Positions 52,423 to 62,700 are shown, numbered from the stretch's first letter. The stretch: 64,000 nucleotides of DNA from Solwaraspora sp. WMMA2065 (GCF_030345075.1 NZ_CP128361.1:124001-188000), one strand, 5' to 3'. The notes: a model not told the origin generated them from the sequence alone. Made by a program: numbers and translations.

Positions 52423-53052
52423 GTGAACAAGGCAGAGCTCATCGATGCGCTCGCTGCTCGCCTGGGAGACCGCAAGACGGCGACGACGGCGCTCGACGCC
52501 GTCTTGGCCGAGGTTCAGTCGGCAGTCACCAAGGGCGACCGGGTGGGTATCACCGGTTTCGGGGTGTTCGAGAAGCGCGTCCGCGCGGCTCGAACAGCGC
52601 GCAACCCGCGTACCGGCGAGTCGGTGAAGGTCAAGAAGACCTCGGTGCCGGTCTTCCGGCCCGGCGCGGGCTTCAAGGACATGGTGGCCAGCGGCAAGGC
52701 GCCGAAGGCCACCGCGGCCAAGTCGACCGCGGCGAGGTCCACGGCGACGAAGGCCACCGCGGCCAAGTCCACGGCGGCCAAGTCCACGGCGGCCAAGAGC
52801 ACCGCCCGTGGCGCGGCGAAGTCCACCGGTACGGCCGCCAAGGCGACCGCCACCAAGGCGCCGGCGAAGCGGGCGGCCGGCGGTACGGCGAAGAAGACCG
52901 CCGCCGCCAGGACCACCCGGTCCGCTGCGGCCGCGCCGGCCAAGAAGTCCACGGCCAAGAAGACCACCGCGACCCGGTCCACCGCGGCCAAGTCGACGGC
53001 GGCGAAGAAGTCGCCGGCGCGCAAGTCCACCGCCCGTAAAACCACCCGCTGA
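52423..53052 (+). CDS. hupB: HU-family nucleoid protein with Lys/Ala-rich tail (HupB type)
   Basis: 209 aa from GTG 52423 with GGGAGG 7 bases before. Residues 1-92 are a canonical HU domain ([60 protein letters not shown]). The remaining 115 residues are degenerate AAKS/TA, KKTA and ARKST repeats, like the C-terminal domain of mycobacterial HupB, a target of acetylation and methylation that binds DNA and compacts the nucleoid. Short DNA repeats in this tail (52720-52800) are prone to slippage. Conserved position between leuD and mutT1. Confidence 0.95.
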   Translation: MNKAELIDALAARLGDRKTATTALDAVLAEVQSAVTKGDRVGITGFGVFEKRVRAARTARNPRTGESVKVKKTSVPVFRPGAGFKDMVASGKAPKATAAKSTAARSTATKATAAKSTAAKSTAAKSTARGAAKSTGTAAKATATKAPAKRAAGGTAKKTAAARTTRSAAAAPAKKSTAKKTTATRSTAAKSTAAKKSPARKSTARKTTR

Positions 53053-53087
53053 GCCGTCCGGCCACACCGGCCGGACACCACCAGCGC

Positions 53088-53123
53088 GAAGGCGCCCACC
53101 GCGTACCGGCGGTGGGCGCCTTC
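53088..53123. terminator. Bidirectional terminator between hupB and mutT1
   Basis: A perfect 15-bp stem (53088-53102 with 53109-53123) with a 6-base loop lies between the convergent genes. Confidence 0.85.
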
Positions 53124-53141
53124 GTACATGCGACAGAGCCG

Positions 53142-54029
53142 CTAGAGCCGGTCCGCGCCGACCAGCCGCTCCCCGGCGAACGACAACAACCAGCCGCCGC
53201 CCTTCGCGGTACGGTGATCCGCCGCCGCCCGCCGGGTCAGCACCGTCAACGCGGCCGGGATCACCTTGCCCTGACTGCACACCGCGGCCGGCGTACCGGC
53301 CGCCGCCAGCTCGGTCAGCCGGCCCGCCGCCGCCAACGCGTTCTCGTCCGGCTGCTGGCCGGCGGCCGGCTCGTCGAACACCGACTCCACTTCGACCGGC
53401 AGATCCAGCGCCTGCGCCAGCGGGACGACCGTCTGCACACACCGCCGGGGCGACGCCGACAGCACCCGACGCGGCCCGGTCAGCACCAGCATCGCCGCCA
53501 ACGCCCGCGCCTGCCGCAGCCCGGCGGTGTCCAACGGGCGGGCGCTGTCCGGACCCGGCCAGGTGTCCCGGCTGCCGGCGTGCGCGTGCCGCACCAGGGT
53601 GAGCGTCGCGGTCACCGGCGGCAGCTGCGCGAACCCGTGCAGCACCCCGACGTCGTGCCGGTACGTCAACCGCTGCCGCGCCTGCGCCAACGGCAGCCAG
53701 CACAACTCGTCAACCTCGTCGGCGGCGTCGACCGGCACCGGCCCGGCCGACGCCTCCACCGCCCGCATCGACCAGTAGTCGACCACCTTCAGGTTGCCGT
53801 CCGGCATGGTGTAACGGATCGACGGCAGCCGCACCTGCGGCACCGCCCGAATCCCGGTCTCCTCACCGACCTCCCGGACCGCCGCCGCCAACGGATGCTC
53901 CGCCGGCTCCAGTTTGCCCTTCGGCAGCGACCAGTCGTCGTGCCGGGGCCGGTGCACCAGACACACCTGCACCGCCCCGGTGTCGTCGGTGCGCCACACC
54001 ACCCCGCCGGCGGCCCGGACCTCGGTCAC
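53142..54029 (-). CDS. mutT1: MutT1-like Nudix hydrolase fused to a histidine phosphatase
   Basis: 295 aa, GTG 54029 overlapping the CHAD stop. The Nudix box is complete: GKLEPAEHPLAAAVREVGEETGI fits G-x5-E-x7-RE-x2-EE-x-G, at residues about 39-61. After residue 150 a histidine phosphatase (RHG) domain follows: TLTLVRHAHAGSRDTW, ALAAMLVLTGPRRVLSASPR and CSQGKVIPAAL. This two-domain form is that of mycobacterial MutT1, which hydrolyses 8-oxo-dGTP and diadenosine polyphosphates. The gene order hupB-mutT1-ppk is as in Mycobacterium, here with a CHAD gene inserted. Confidence 0.92.
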   Translation of the reverse strand: MTEVRAAGGVVWRTDDTGAVQVCLVHRPRHDDWSLPKGKLEPAEHPLAAAVREVGEETGIRAVPQVRLPSIRYTMPDGNLKVVDYWSMRAVEASAGPVPVDAADEVDELCWLPLAQARQRLTYRHDVGVLHGFAQLPPVTATLTLVRHAHAGSRDTWPGPDSARPLDTAGLRQARALAAMLVLTGPRRVLSASPRRCVQTVVPLAQALDLPVEVESVFDEPAAGQQPDENALAAAGRLTELAAAGTPAAVCSQGKVIPAALTVLTRRAAADHRTAKGGGWLLSFAGERLVGADRL

Positions 54030-55555
54030 GGCAGCCACTTCGTCCGCTGCCCCGCCGACGCCCGCTCCCAGGCGGCGGCGAACTCGGCCCGCGCCGCGCG
54101 GATCGCGGCCCGCTCCCGCTCGACCAACCGGCCGACGGTCATCGCCAACTCGTGGTCGTCCGGATGCTCGGCCAGCACCCCCTGCCAGGTCTCGGCGGCC
54201 ACCGCCGCGTCCTGGTGCTCGCCGAGCAGGTTCTGCACCTTCGACAACGCCTTGGCCAGCTTCGCCGCCCCACCGCCGATCACCGGCGCCACCGCGTCCA
54301 CCGCGTACCGGGCCTTCTTGCCGTTGATCCGCACCGCGTGCCAGCGTTCGTCGGAGGCGTCCAGGGTCAGATCGGCGGCACCGTCCACGCCGCTGCCGCC
54401 GTACGCCAGCCGACGCCACGGCTTGGCCACCAGCCGGGGCAGCACCTCGGTCGCCGGGCCGGACGCAGCCCCGGTCAGTCGCGGCTCCCGGGCCGCCTGC
54501 ACCAGCATCTCCACCAGGGCAACGTACCGGTCCGAGCGCAGCGCCGCGTCCACCTCGGCCAGTGCCGCGGCCTGCCGGTCGGCGAGCGTCGCGTCGATCA
54601 GCTCGACCGCCGCCGACGGCAGCGGCGCCAACGGGTCCGCCCCGGCGGTACGCCGCAACCGGTCCCGCAGCACCTCGGCGTCGCGGGCACCGCCGAGCAC
54701 CCCGGCGACCCACTTCAGTTCGTCGCGCAGCGCACCCGCCCACTCGCGGTCCACCAACGCCCGGAAGGTCCGCAGGTCGCTGCGCAGCCGTCGACAGCCC
54801 ACCCGCATCTGGTGCACGGCGGTGTCGTCGTCGCCGACCGGGGCGTGCAGCCGTACCAGCGGGTCGTGCGCCAGGATCCGGGCGACGCCGTCGCGGACCG
54901 CCCGGGTGACCACGTCGGCGGCGGTCGGCTTGGCCGGCAGGTCCTCGACCGCCGGCAGCTCCGCCGGACCGGCGGCGGCCGCACCCAACGCCCGTACGTG
55001 CTTCGGGGTGAACCCGCCGGCGGTCGCCCCCGCCGCGACCAGGTCGGCCTCGACCCGGTCCAGCAGCGACCGCTTGGCGGCCTTCAGCTCGACCTCCACC
55101 TCGCGGAACCGCGACCGGACCGTCTTGCCGTCCAACACCGACACCGCGTCGTCGGCCAGCTCCACCAGCAGCGCTTCGTCGGCGTCGCGCAACTCCAGCA
55201 CCGTGCGTACCGTGCGCACCGTCGCGGCCGGCGTCAGCTCCACCCCCCGCGAGTACGCGGTGACCAGCCACACCAGCTCCGTCGGCGGTTTGCCGCGCTT
55301 ACCGGACCGGCTGATCTCATGCCGTACGCCCGGGGCGTCGGCGGGCAGCTTCACCGTCCACGGCTTCGAGTCGCCCACCCGGTGGCGCAGCGACACCCCG
55401 GCGCGGGCCAGCCGCAGATCCGGGGTGTCGTAGTAGGTGGCGGTCAGCTTCACCGCCGGCTGCTGCACCAGCCGGCCACCGTCCGGCAGACAGCCGGACA
55501 GGTCCGGCACGGTGAAACCCGGCTCGACCTCGTACTTGCGTTCCTCCTCCACCAT
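54026..55555 (-). CDS. CYTH-CHAD domain protein (polyphosphate-associated)
   Basis: 509 aa. The N-terminal CYTH domain has the ExExK signature in EEERKYEV at residues 3-7 and the tunnel strands (KLTATYYDTPDLRLARAGVS, VELTPAATVRTVRTVLEL, FREVEVELK). The C-terminal CHAD domain from about 215 has the His-rich helices VHQMRVGCRRLRSDLRTFR and LLGEHQDAAVAAETW, which bind polyphosphate. CYTH proteins can be triphosphatases; CHAD proteins sit on polyphosphate granules. Position between ppk and mutT1 supports a polyphosphate role. Confidence 0.92.
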   Translation of the reverse strand: MVEEERKYEVEPGFTVPDLSGCLPDGGRLVQQPAVKLTATYYDTPDLRLARAGVSLRHRVGDSKPWTVKLPADAPGVRHEISRSGKRGKPPTELVWLVTAYSRGVELTPAATVRTVRTVLELRDADEALLVELADDAVSVLDGKTVRSRFREVEVELKAAKRSLLDRVEADLVAAGATAGGFTPKHVRALGAAAAGPAELPAVEDLPAKPTAADVVTRAVRDGVARILAHDPLVRLHAPVGDDDTAVHQMRVGCRRLRSDLRTFRALVDREWAGALRDELKWVAGVLGGARDAEVLRDRLRRTAGADPLAPLPSAAVELIDATLADRQAAALAEVDAALRSDRYVALVEMLVQAAREPRLTGAASGPATEVLPRLVAKPWRRLAYGGSGVDGAADLTLDASDERWHAVRINGKKARYAVDAVAPVIGGGAAKLAKALSKVQNLLGEHQDAAVAAETWQGVLAEHPDDHELAMTVGRLVERERAAIRAARAEFAAAWERASAGQRTKWLP

Positions 55556-55638
55556 CGGGCCAGCCTAGCGCCGCCGGCCCGGGGTCGCCGCTGCCGACAG
55601 GGCACCGCCGGCCCGCCGACGGCCGGTGACAGCAGGAG

Positions 55639-58197
55639 CTATTTGCCGGTGCCGATGAACCGCCGGAGCAGCCGCTCCTGCAGATGCACCAGCGGCCGCT
55701 CGTCGGTCGACCGGTGCCGGCTCCAGGTGCCGTCGGGGTGCAGCTCGAACGACTCGCACTCCGGGCTGAACGCGTCGCTCATCAGCTGGTCCAGCTCGGC
55801 GCGGGCCACCGGGTCGGTCACCTGCACCAGCGCCTCCACCCGGCGGTCCAGGTTGCGGTGCATCAGGTCGGAGGAGCCGATCCAGAACTCGACGTCGCCG
55901 TCGTTGCCGAACCGGAACACCCGGGAATGCTCCAGGAACCGGCCGAGGATCGACCGGACCCGGATGTTGTCCGACAGCCCCGGCACCCCGGGCCGCAGCG
56001 TGCACATCCCCCGGATCAGCAGATCCACCTGTACGCCGGCCTGCGACGCCCGGTACAGCGCGTCCACCAGCTCCTCGTCGACCAGCGAGTTCACCTTGAT
56101 CTGGACCAGCCCGCCCCGGCCCTCGCGGACATGGGCGACCTCCCGCCCGATCCGCTCGATCAGCCCGCTGCGCACCCCGTGCGGGGCGACCAGCAGCCGC
56201 CGGTACGCGGTCTGCCGGCTGTAGCCGGTCAGCACGTTGAACAGGTCGGTCAGGTCCGCGCCGACCTCCGGGTCGGCGGTCAGCATGCCGAAGTCCTCGT
56301 ACAGCCTGGCCGTCTTCGGGTGGTAGTTGCCGGTGCCGATGTGGCAGTAGCGGCGGATCTGGTTGCCTTCCTGGCGTACCACCAGGGCGGTCTTGCAGTG
56401 GGTCTTCAGCCCGACCAGGCCGTACACGACGTGACAGCCGGCCCGTTCCAGCATCCGCGCCCAGCCAATGTTGGCCTGCTCGTCGAACCGGGCCTTCACC
56501 TCGACCAGCACCACCACCTGCTTGCCGGCGGCGGCCGCCTCGATCAGCGCGTCGACGATCGGCGAGTCACCGCTGGTGCGGTACAGCGTCTGCTTGATCG
56601 CCAGGACGAGCGGGTCGGCCGCCGCCTGCTCGATGAACCGCTGCACGCTGGTGGAGAACGAGTGGTACGGGTGGTGCACCAGGATGTCGCCGTCGCGCAG
56701 GGTGGCGAAGACGCTGCGCGGCACCTCGCCCTCGACCAGCCGCGGGTGGGTGGCCGGCACGAACGGGCGGTCCTTGAGGTCCGGCCGGTCGGAGCTCTCG
56801 TACACCTGCCACAACGCGGACAGGTCCAGTAGCCCCGGCACCCGCAGCACGTCGTGGCTGTCCATGTCCAGCTCGCGGACCAGCAGGTCGAGCATGTGGT
56901 CGGAGATGGAGGCGGCCACCTCCAGCCGCACCGGCGGGCCGAACCGTCGCTGGGCGAGCTCCCGCTCCAGCGACTGCAGCAGATCCTCGTCGCGGTCCTC
57001 GTCGACTTCGAAGTCGGCGTTGCGGGTCACCCGGAACAGGTGGCACTCCACCACCTGCATCCCGGAGAACAGCTGGCCGAGCTGGGCGGCGATCAGATCC
57101 TCGACCGGCAGGAACCGGGCACCCAGCCCTTCCTGGCTGACCACCACGAACCGGGGCACGTTGTTCGGCACCTTGATCCGGGCGAACAGCTCCGGACCGC
57201 CGTCCGGGTCACGGACCGCGACGGCCAGGTTCAACGACCGGCTGGAGATGTACGGGAACGGGTGCGCCGGGTCGACGGCCAGCGGGGTCAGCACCGGGAA
57301 GATGTGCTCCCGGAAGTAGGTGCGCAGCCCTTCCCGCTCACCGGTGCTCAGATCGCTCCACCGGATCAGGTGGATGCCCTCGGCGGCCAGCCGGGGCCGG
57401 ACCTCCTCGGTGAAGCACCGGGCGTGCCGGGCGACCAGGCCGGCGGTCTTCGCGGCGATCAGCTCCAACTGGGTACGCAGCGGCAGCCGGTCACCGCCGC
57501 GGACCGGCAGCCCGGCCTGCAGCCGGCGCTTCAGCCCGGCGATGCGGACCATGAAGAACTCGTCGAGGTTGCTGGCGAAGATGGCCAGGAACTTGGCCCG
57601 TTCCAGCAGCGGCGTCTGCGGGTCCTCGGCCAGCTCGATCACCCGGGCGTTGAAGTCGAGCCAGGACAGCTCCCGGTTGAGGAACCGGTCGTCGGGCAGC
57701 GGCTGGCGGGCCAGGGTGGCCGGCTCGTCCGGCTCGGCGGTGTCCGACACCGGGTTGGCCGGGTCGGGGGCCTGCAGCGGCAGCGGCGCGGCCGGTGCGT
57801 CGGTCGCGGACTCGGCCACCGCCTGCGGCGCCGGCTCGGTGGTCTCCGGCGCGGCCACCGCCTCCGGTCCAGCGGTCTCCGGTGCCGGTTGGGGCGCCGC
57901 CTCCGGTGCCGCCCTGGTGCGTCGGCGGGCGGTGCCGCCGGCTGACTTGCGGGCGCTGCCGGCCGTGGATCTCCGGGCGGTGCCGGGCGTCGACTTGCGG
58001 GCCGTGCCGGCCGATGCCTGGCGGGCGGTGCCGTTCGACGACTGACGGCGGGCCGGCCGTGGCGTCGCGGTCGCGCCGCCGTCGGCTGCGGGCTGGTCGG
58101 CGGCAGACTGGCCGGTGCCGGCGGGCTGGTCAGCGGTGGGCTGGTCGGCTGCGCGGCGCGGACGGGCGGCGGCGCGCCTGGAGGGGGCGGGCGTCAC
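55639..58197 (-). CDS. ppk: Polyphosphate kinase 1 with long basic N-terminal extension
   Basis: 852 aa if started at GTG 58197, about 160 longer than most PPK1. The enzyme proper begins near residue 167 ([20 protein letters not shown]) and holds [60 protein letters not shown] and [19 protein letters not shown], with the histidine that is phosphorylated in PPK1. The first 100 residues are Ala/Thr/Arg-rich with a five-fold GTARKS-type repeat (about 55-93), then Ala/Pro/Glu-rich to about 160. The frame has no better internal start with a ribosome site, so the extension may be translated; it resembles the HU tail and may bind DNA or polyphosphate. Confidence 0.92.
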   Translation of the reverse strand: MTPAPSRRAAARPRRAADQPTADQPAGTGQSAADQPAADGGATATPRPARRQSSNGTARQASAGTARKSTPGTARRSTAGSARKSAGGTARRRTRAAPEAAPQPAPETAGPEAVAAPETTEPAPQAVAESATDAPAAPLPLQAPDPANPVSDTAEPDEPATLARQPLPDDRFLNRELSWLDFNARVIELAEDPQTPLLERAKFLAIFASNLDEFFMVRIAGLKRRLQAGLPVRGGDRLPLRTQLELIAAKTAGLVARHARCFTEEVRPRLAAEGIHLIRWSDLSTGEREGLRTYFREHIFPVLTPLAVDPAHPFPYISSRSLNLAVAVRDPDGGPELFARIKVPNNVPRFVVVSQEGLGARFLPVEDLIAAQLGQLFSGMQVVECHLFRVTRNADFEVDEDRDEDLLQSLERELAQRRFGPPVRLEVAASISDHMLDLLVRELDMDSHDVLRVPGLLDLSALWQVYESSDRPDLKDRPFVPATHPRLVEGEVPRSVFATLRDGDILVHHPYHSFSTSVQRFIEQAAADPLVLAIKQTLYRTSGDSPIVDALIEAAAAGKQVVVLVEVKARFDEQANIGWARMLERAGCHVVYGLVGLKTHCKTALVVRQEGNQIRRYCHIGTGNYHPKTARLYEDFGMLTADPEVGADLTDLFNVLTGYSRQTAYRRLLVAPHGVRSGLIERIGREVAHVREGRGGLVQIKVNSLVDEELVDALYRASQAGVQVDLLIRGMCTLRPGVPGLSDNIRVRSILGRFLEHSRVFRFGNDGDVEFWIGSSDLMHRNLDRRVEALVQVTDPVARAELDQLMSDAFSPECESFELHPDGTWSRHRSTDERPLVHLQERLLRRFIGTGK

Positions 58198-58251
58198 CCG
58201 GTAATCATGACCTGATCACGGTGAACTTGGCATGAATTCGCCCGGCTCCAG

Positions 58252-58449
58252 CTAGCCGAATGTGGGCAACGTAACGCGGTTGACGTGCCCGGACTCGTCA
58301 CGCTCGATGCGTACCCGCTGACCCAGCCGCAGCAGCCGCAACCCGGAAGCGTCGAACGCGGCCGCCGGGAACGCCAGCTCCGCCCCGTCGTCGAGCAGCA
58401 CCGTGCCGCTGCGGGTCGCCGGATCGAAGGTCGCCACCGTGCCCTGCAT
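58252..58449 (-). CDS. Small cold-shock-domain-like protein
   Basis: 65 aa: MQGTVATFDPATRSGTVLLD opens like a cold-shock domain (GxVxxFDPxxGxGxVLxDDG), then DGAELAFPAAAFDASGLRLL and GQRVRIERDESGHVNRVTLP. RNP aromatic residues are largely missing compared with CspA, so nucleic-acid binding is uncertain. Starts 1 bp after the cofC stop and lies 54 bp before ppk, so it is co-transcribed with them. Confidence 0.75.
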   Translation of the reverse strand: MQGTVATFDPATRSGTVLLDDGAELAFPAAAFDASGLRLLRLGQRVRIERDESGHVNRVTLPTFG

Positions 58450-58450
58450 C

Positions 58451-59176
58451 TCAGCTCACCGACCTCTGCCGCATGTCAGCACGGTACCCGCTGGCGTACA
58501 GCGCGGCGGTGTGCCGACCCAGGCCGAGCCGGGCCGCGTCGGCGAGATCGGCGGCGGTGTCCACGTCGCGGCGCAGCGTCGGCCAGTCCCCGCCGCGCCG
58601 GACGGCACCCGACCGTTGATGCCGTACCGCCGATCCGGCGCCGAAACCCGGCCGCAGCGCGGTGCCGACGGCGGCCGCCAGCAGCACCGTGCCGGTGCCG
58701 GCGGCGTCCGGCACGAACCAGCGGCGGGCCCTGGTGCCTGCGGTGTCGACGGCGCTGGCGGTGTCGGTGTCGAGGGCGGCGGCCAGCTCCGCCGGCCGCA
58801 ACGCCGGCAGGTCCGCGGTCAACGCGGCGACCGGCCGGCTGCCGCCGACAGTCGCGGCCCCGTGCGCCACCGCCGCGTTCAGCCCGCTCACCTCCGGTGC
58901 CCCGAGGTCTGGGGCGGCTAGGTCTGGGGCGGCGAGCTCCGGGTCGGCGACGGTACGGGCCCCGAGCGCGCCCAACGCGGCGGTGGCCGCCGGATCCGAG
59001 GTGACCACCACCACCTCGGCGACCAGCGGGCAGGCCAGCGCGGCGGCGACGGTGTCGCGGGCCAGGGCCAGCGCCAGCTCCTCATGCGGTACGCCGTCGA
59101 GCGCGCCCCGCAGCCGGCTCTTCGCCACCGCGAGCCGCTTGACCGGCAGCACCACCGACCAGGTCGCGTTCCGCAC
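58451..59176 (-). CDS. cofC: 2-phospho-L-lactate/phosphoenolpyruvate guanylyltransferase (coenzyme F420 synthesis)
   Basis: 241 aa from GTG 59176 with GGATGGAG upstream. CofC/FbiD activates PEP or 2-phospholactate with GTP for coenzyme F420. Family motifs: SVVLPVKRLAVAKSRLRGAL at the start, VVVVTSDPAATAALGALGAR, GLNAAVAHGAATV and ALTADLPALRPAELAAAL, then a C-terminal FGAGSAVRHQRSGA. A repeated Ala/Pro/Asp patch (ELAAPDLAAPDLGAPEV) precedes GLNAAV and is unusual. In Mycobacterium fbiD also lies next to ppk. First gene of the polyphosphate unit; divergent from plsC. Confidence 0.88.
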   Translation of the reverse strand: MRNATWSVVLPVKRLAVAKSRLRGALDGVPHEELALALARDTVAAALACPLVAEVVVVTSDPAATAALGALGARTVADPELAAPDLAAPDLGAPEVSGLNAAVAHGAATVGGSRPVAALTADLPALRPAELAAALDTDTASAVDTAGTRARRWFVPDAAGTGTVLLAAAVGTALRPGFGAGSAVRHQRSGAVRRGGDWPTLRRDVDTAADLADAARLGLGRHTAALYASGYRADMRQRSVS

Positions 59177-59324
59177 CGCTCCATCCTGCCGGCTGGGCTC
59201 GCATTGGCTCTGGCCGGGTCGGACAGGGCATGATTCGCTGCGTCGGTCGGCAAGACGGCGGTCGGGTGCGGTGACCCGGTGGTGGCCAGGGTGGTGGCCA
59301 GGGTGCGGTGACGAGGAGGATCGG

Positions 59325-60065
59325 GTGGCGCGGCGGAAACTGGGCTTCTGGCGACGCTTCATCGTGATGGTGGTCAAACCGACCCTGCTCGTATGGACGA
59401 AGCGGAACTGGTCCGGGATGCAGCACATTCCCGGCACCGGTGGGGTGATCGTCGTCGCCAACCACATGTCGCACGCCGACCCGATGGTCATCGGTCACTT
59501 CCTCTACGAGACGGGCCGCTGGCCCCGGTTCCTCGGCAAGGCCAGCCTGTTCACCATCCCGGTCATCGGGCGCTGGCTGCTCAAGGTGAAGCAGATCCCG
59601 GTGCACCGGGGCAGCGTCGACGCGATCAAGTCGCTGGAGGCGGCGATCGTCGGCGTCGACGAAGGCGGCGCGGTGGTGATCTACCCGGAGGGGACCACCA
59701 CCCGCGAGCCGGACCTGTGGCCGATGCGCGGCAAGACCGGCGCGGCCCGCCTGGCGTTGACCACCGGTGCCCCGGTCGTGCCGGTGGCGATGTGGGGTCC
59801 GCAGCAGATGTACGACCCGCGGACCGGGAAACTGAACCTGCTGCCCGGCCGGAAGGTGACCGTCGTCGCCGGTGAACCTCTCGACCTGAGCAGATGGGCC
59901 GAGGTCGAGCCGACCCGGGCGGTGCTGGAGGAGATCACCGAGACCATCATGCTGCGACTGCGGGACATGGTCGCCGAGATTCGGGGCGGCGAGGCCCCGC
60001 CGCTGTACACCCCGAGTGCCCGCCGCAACAACCGGACCACCGGCGCCCCGGAGCCGGGACAGTGA
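59325..60065 (+). CDS. plsC: 1-acyl-sn-glycerol-3-phosphate acyltransferase family protein
   Basis: 246 aa from GTG 59325, with GAGGAGGA 5-6 bases upstream. PlsC-type acyltransferase motifs: NHMSHADPM (HxxxxD) near residue 46, [25 protein letters not shown], and [19 protein letters not shown] near 116, plus [11 protein letters not shown]-terminal hydrophobic helix [14 protein letters not shown] anchors it to the membrane. It overlaps gpsA by GTGA, so phosphatidic acid synthesis and its glycerol-3-phosphate supply are coupled. Confidence 0.92.
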   Translation: MARRKLGFWRRFIVMVVKPTLLVWTKRNWSGMQHIPGTGGVIVVANHMSHADPMVIGHFLYETGRWPRFLGKASLFTIPVIGRWLLKVKQIPVHRGSVDAIKSLEAAIVGVDEGGAVVIYPEGTTTREPDLWPMRGKTGAARLALTTGAPVVPVAMWGPQQMYDPRTGKLNLLPGRKVTVVAGEPLDLSRWAEVEPTRAVLEEITETIMLRLRDMVAEIRGGEAPPLYTPSARRNNRTTGAPEPGQ

Positions 60066-61066
60066 CCGGGACCGGCCGGGCCGTCGTCCTGGGCGCCGGC
60101 TCGTGGGGGACCGCGTACGCCAAGGTGCTCGCCGACGCCGGGGCCGACGTGGTCCTCTGGGCCCGGCGCGAGCAGGTCGCCGCCGCGATCCGCGAGTACG
60201 GCACCAACCCCGACTACCTGCCCGCGGTGCGGCTGCCCGACCGGGTCACCGCCACCAGCGACGCCGCCGAGGCGATCAAGGGCGCGGGGCTGGTCGTGCT
60301 CGCCGTACCGTCGCAGACGCTGCGCGGCAACCTGGGCGACTGGGTCGCGCACATCGGCCCCGACGCGACCCTGGTCAGCCTGATGAAAGGGATCGAACTC
60401 GGCACCACCAAGCGGATGAGCGAGGTGATCGTCGAGACCACCGGGGTCGGCCCGGACCGGGTCGTGGTGGTCTCCGGCCCCAACCTGGCCGCCGAGATCG
60501 CCGCCGAGCAGCCGGCCGCCAGCGTCGTCGCCGGCACCGACACCGCGCGCACCGCCGCCGTGCAGCGGGCGATGCTCACCGGCTACCTGCGGCCGTACAC
60601 CAACGACGACGTGATCGGCTGCGAGCTGGGCGGGGCCGTGAAGAACGTGATCGCCCTGGCGTACGGCATCGCCACCGCGATGCGCCTCGGTGACAACACC
60701 AAGGCCACCCTGATCACCCGGGGGCTGGCCGAGACGGCCCGGCTGGGGGTGGCGCTCGGCGCCGACCCGCTGACCTTCTCCGGGCTGGCCGGCCTCGGTG
60801 ACCTGGTCGCCACCTGCTCGTCGCCGCTGTCGCGCAACCGGACGTTCGGCGAGCACCTGGGCCGGGGGGAGACCCTGGAACAGGCGCAGGCCGCCACCCG
60901 GCAGACCGCCGAAGGGGTGAAAAGCTGCCTGTCGATCCGGGACCTGGCCCGCGCGCACGGGGTGGAGATGCCGATCACCGAGCAGGTCGAGCGGATCTGC
61001 CACGAGGGCCTGGACCCGCGTACCGCGTTGACGCTGCTGATGACGCGGGCCACGAAACCGGAATAG
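60062..61066 (+). CDS. gpsA: NAD(P)H-dependent glycerol-3-phosphate dehydrogenase
   Basis: 334 aa from GTG 60062, overlapping plsC. Makes glycerol-3-phosphate from dihydroxyacetone phosphate. Rossmann motif [19 protein letters not shown] at residue 8, [30 protein letters not shown], the catalytic [17 protein letters not shown] near residue 199 and [20 protein letters not shown]. Normal length and complete. Confidence 0.95.
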   Translation: MTGTGRAVVLGAGSWGTAYAKVLADAGADVVLWARREQVAAAIREYGTNPDYLPAVRLPDRVTATSDAAEAIKGAGLVVLAVPSQTLRGNLGDWVAHIGPDATLVSLMKGIELGTTKRMSEVIVETTGVGPDRVVVVSGPNLAAEIAAEQPAASVVAGTDTARTAAVQRAMLTGYLRPYTNDDVIGCELGGAVKNVIALAYGIATAMRLGDNTKATLITRGLAETARLGVALGADPLTFSGLAGLGDLVATCSSPLSRNRTFGEHLGRGETLEQAQAATRQTAEGVKSCLSIRDLARAHGVEMPITEQVERICHEGLDPRTALTLLMTRATKPE

Positions 61067-61106
61067 GCTCTGCCACCGGCCGGCGACCTTGGCCAGGATG
61101 AAGGCC

Positions 61107-62237
61107 ATGACCGCTACTTCCCGCGACCCGGGGTACGGCGACGGCACCCGGTGCGTCGCCGCCGGGCTGCCCGAGCCGACCCCCGGCCAGCCGTTCCTGC
61201 CCGGCCCGGTGTTCGCCGCCCCGTACCACCTGGACCCGGTTTCCGGGCCGTCGCCGGACCGCGACGGCTACGCTCGGGAGGACAACCCGACCTGGCGGGC
61301 GCTCGAATCGGCCATCGGTGACCTGGAAGGCGGCGACACGCTCGTCTTCGCCAGCGGCCAGGCGGCGATCACCGCGCTGCTGCTGACCACGCTGCGCCCC
61401 GGCGACACGGTGCTGCTGCCCGCCGACGGCTACTTCACGGTGCGGGCGCTGGCCGCCACGGTGCTGGAGCCGATCGGTGTGACCGTGCGGCTGGTGCCGA
61501 CCGCCGGGCCGTACCCGGATTTCGCCGGGGTGCGACTGGTGCTGCTGGAGACCCCGGCCAACCCGGGCCTGGACGTCTGCGACGTCGCCGCGCTCGCGGC
61601 GGCGGCGCACCAAGCCGGCGCGCTGGTCGCGGTCGACAACACCGCCGCCACCCCGCTCGGGCAGCGTCCGCTGGACCTGGGTGCGGACATCGTGGTCGCC
61701 TCCGGCACCAAGGCGCTGACCGGTCACTCGGATCTGCTGCTCGGCTACCTGGCCACCCGTTCGGCGGCGGCGCTGGCCGATGCGAAGCGGTGGCGCAAAC
61801 TTACCGGGTCGGTGCCGGGCCCGTTCGACTGCTGGCTCGCCCACCGGTCCCTGGCCACACTGGACCTGCGGCTGGCCCGCCAGTCAGCCAACGCGGAAGC
61901 GGTCGCCGCCGCGCTGGTCGGGCGCCGTGACGTCACCGGCGTACGCTGGCCCGGCCTGCCGACCGATCCGTCGTACGCGGTCGCTACGGCCCAGATGCGC
62001 CGTATCCCGGGGATCGTGTCGTTCGACCTGGGCGACGCCGAGCGGGTCGGCCGGTTCCTGACCGCGTCGAAACTGGTGTCGGCGGCCACGTCGTTCGGTG
62101 GTCTGCACACGGCCGCCGACCGGCGGGCCCAGTGGGGCGACGACACCTCACCGGGCTTCGTCCGACTCTCCTGCGGCATAGAGGACACTGTGGACCTGGT
62201 ACGCGACGTCGTCGCCGCCCTGGATGCCACCAACTGA
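61107..62237 (+). CDS. Cys/Met-metabolism PLP enzyme, cystathionine gamma-lyase type
   Basis: 376 aa from ATG 61107 (TTG 61089 and ATG 61098 are also in frame; AGGA at 61095 fits best). Fold-type I PLP enzyme: FASGQAAITALLLTTLRPGD near residue 80, VLLETPANPGLDVCDVAAL, ALVAVDNTAATPLGQRPLDL and the Lys motif VASGTKALTGHSDLLLGYL near 205. The C-terminal TSFGGLHTAADRRAQWG is typical. The substrate could be cystathionine or another gamma-substituted amino acid. Forty bp after gpsA on the same strand. Confidence 0.87.
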   Translation: MTATSRDPGYGDGTRCVAAGLPEPTPGQPFLPGPVFAAPYHLDPVSGPSPDRDGYAREDNPTWRALESAIGDLEGGDTLVFASGQAAITALLLTTLRPGDTVLLPADGYFTVRALAATVLEPIGVTVRLVPTAGPYPDFAGVRLVLLETPANPGLDVCDVAALAAAAHQAGALVAVDNTAATPLGQRPLDLGADIVVASGTKALTGHSDLLLGYLATRSAAALADAKRWRKLTGSVPGPFDCWLAHRSLATLDLRLARQSANAEAVAAALVGRRDVTGVRWPGLPTDPSYAVATAQMRRIPGIVSFDLGDAERVGRFLTASKLVSAATSFGGLHTAADRRAQWGDDTSPGFVRLSCGIEDTVDLVRDVVAALDATN

Positions 62238-62399
62238 GTCGCCATGGCAGTTATTGGCTCGGACTCGGCGGCCTACTGGTAGATGCATCGCGGTTCGGTT
62301 AGGCGGTGCGGGTTGGTGTCAAGAGATATGTAAGGCCCTGATCGTTAAACGGGCCATCTCCAAGTACAACGCCTGCGGACCCGATATGGACCGCGTCAG

Positions 62400-62669
62400 C
62401 TACCGGACCACGATCGACATCACGATCATGACCAGCCCCTTGACACCACCCACACCGCCCAACTGAAACAGCGATGGTATTGGCTGATGCCGGACCGGCA
62501 GGACCCGGGCAGCGATGTCCGCCTGGTAAACGGCGAAGTTCAAGCCACTGTCCGGCATACCGTCCGTGTTCGGCGCACCGTCGTAGTCGTATGACCGCCG
62601 CAAGATCTTGTACCGGCCGGCGCACTTGTGGGAACCACTCCCAAACTCCGATGAGGAGGTACGGCAGCG
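62400..62669 (-). pseudogene. Remnant resembling the C-terminal part of a Dyp-type peroxidase
   Basis: A minus-strand frame without a proper start (TTG only) reads GSHKCAGRYKILRRSYDYDG and then GMPDSGLNFAVYQADIAARV. This resembles the conserved RILRRGYxYD...G.LDxGLxFxxYQxD region near the C-terminus of Dyp-type haem peroxidases. An in-frame TGA lies at 62670-62672 and the similarity fades after VLPVRHQ, so only about 60 residues survive. The flanking 62238-62399 and 62670-62700 hold nothing I can identify. Together with the truncated WD40 gene and IS it marks a decayed region. Confidence 0.5.
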
Positions 62670-62700
62670 TCACCACTGACAGCCGTTGCGTTGACCAGCA

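Noticed and set aside
52730-53040. Repeat region in the HU tail as a possible CRISPR-like or mobile repeat
   Set aside because: The repeats are short Lys/Ala/Thr codon repeats in frame and explained by the HupB tail.
62299-62676. 125-codon minus-strand frame over the peroxidase-like remnant
   Set aside because: The adjacent frame carries the Dyp-type similarity; this one has none.
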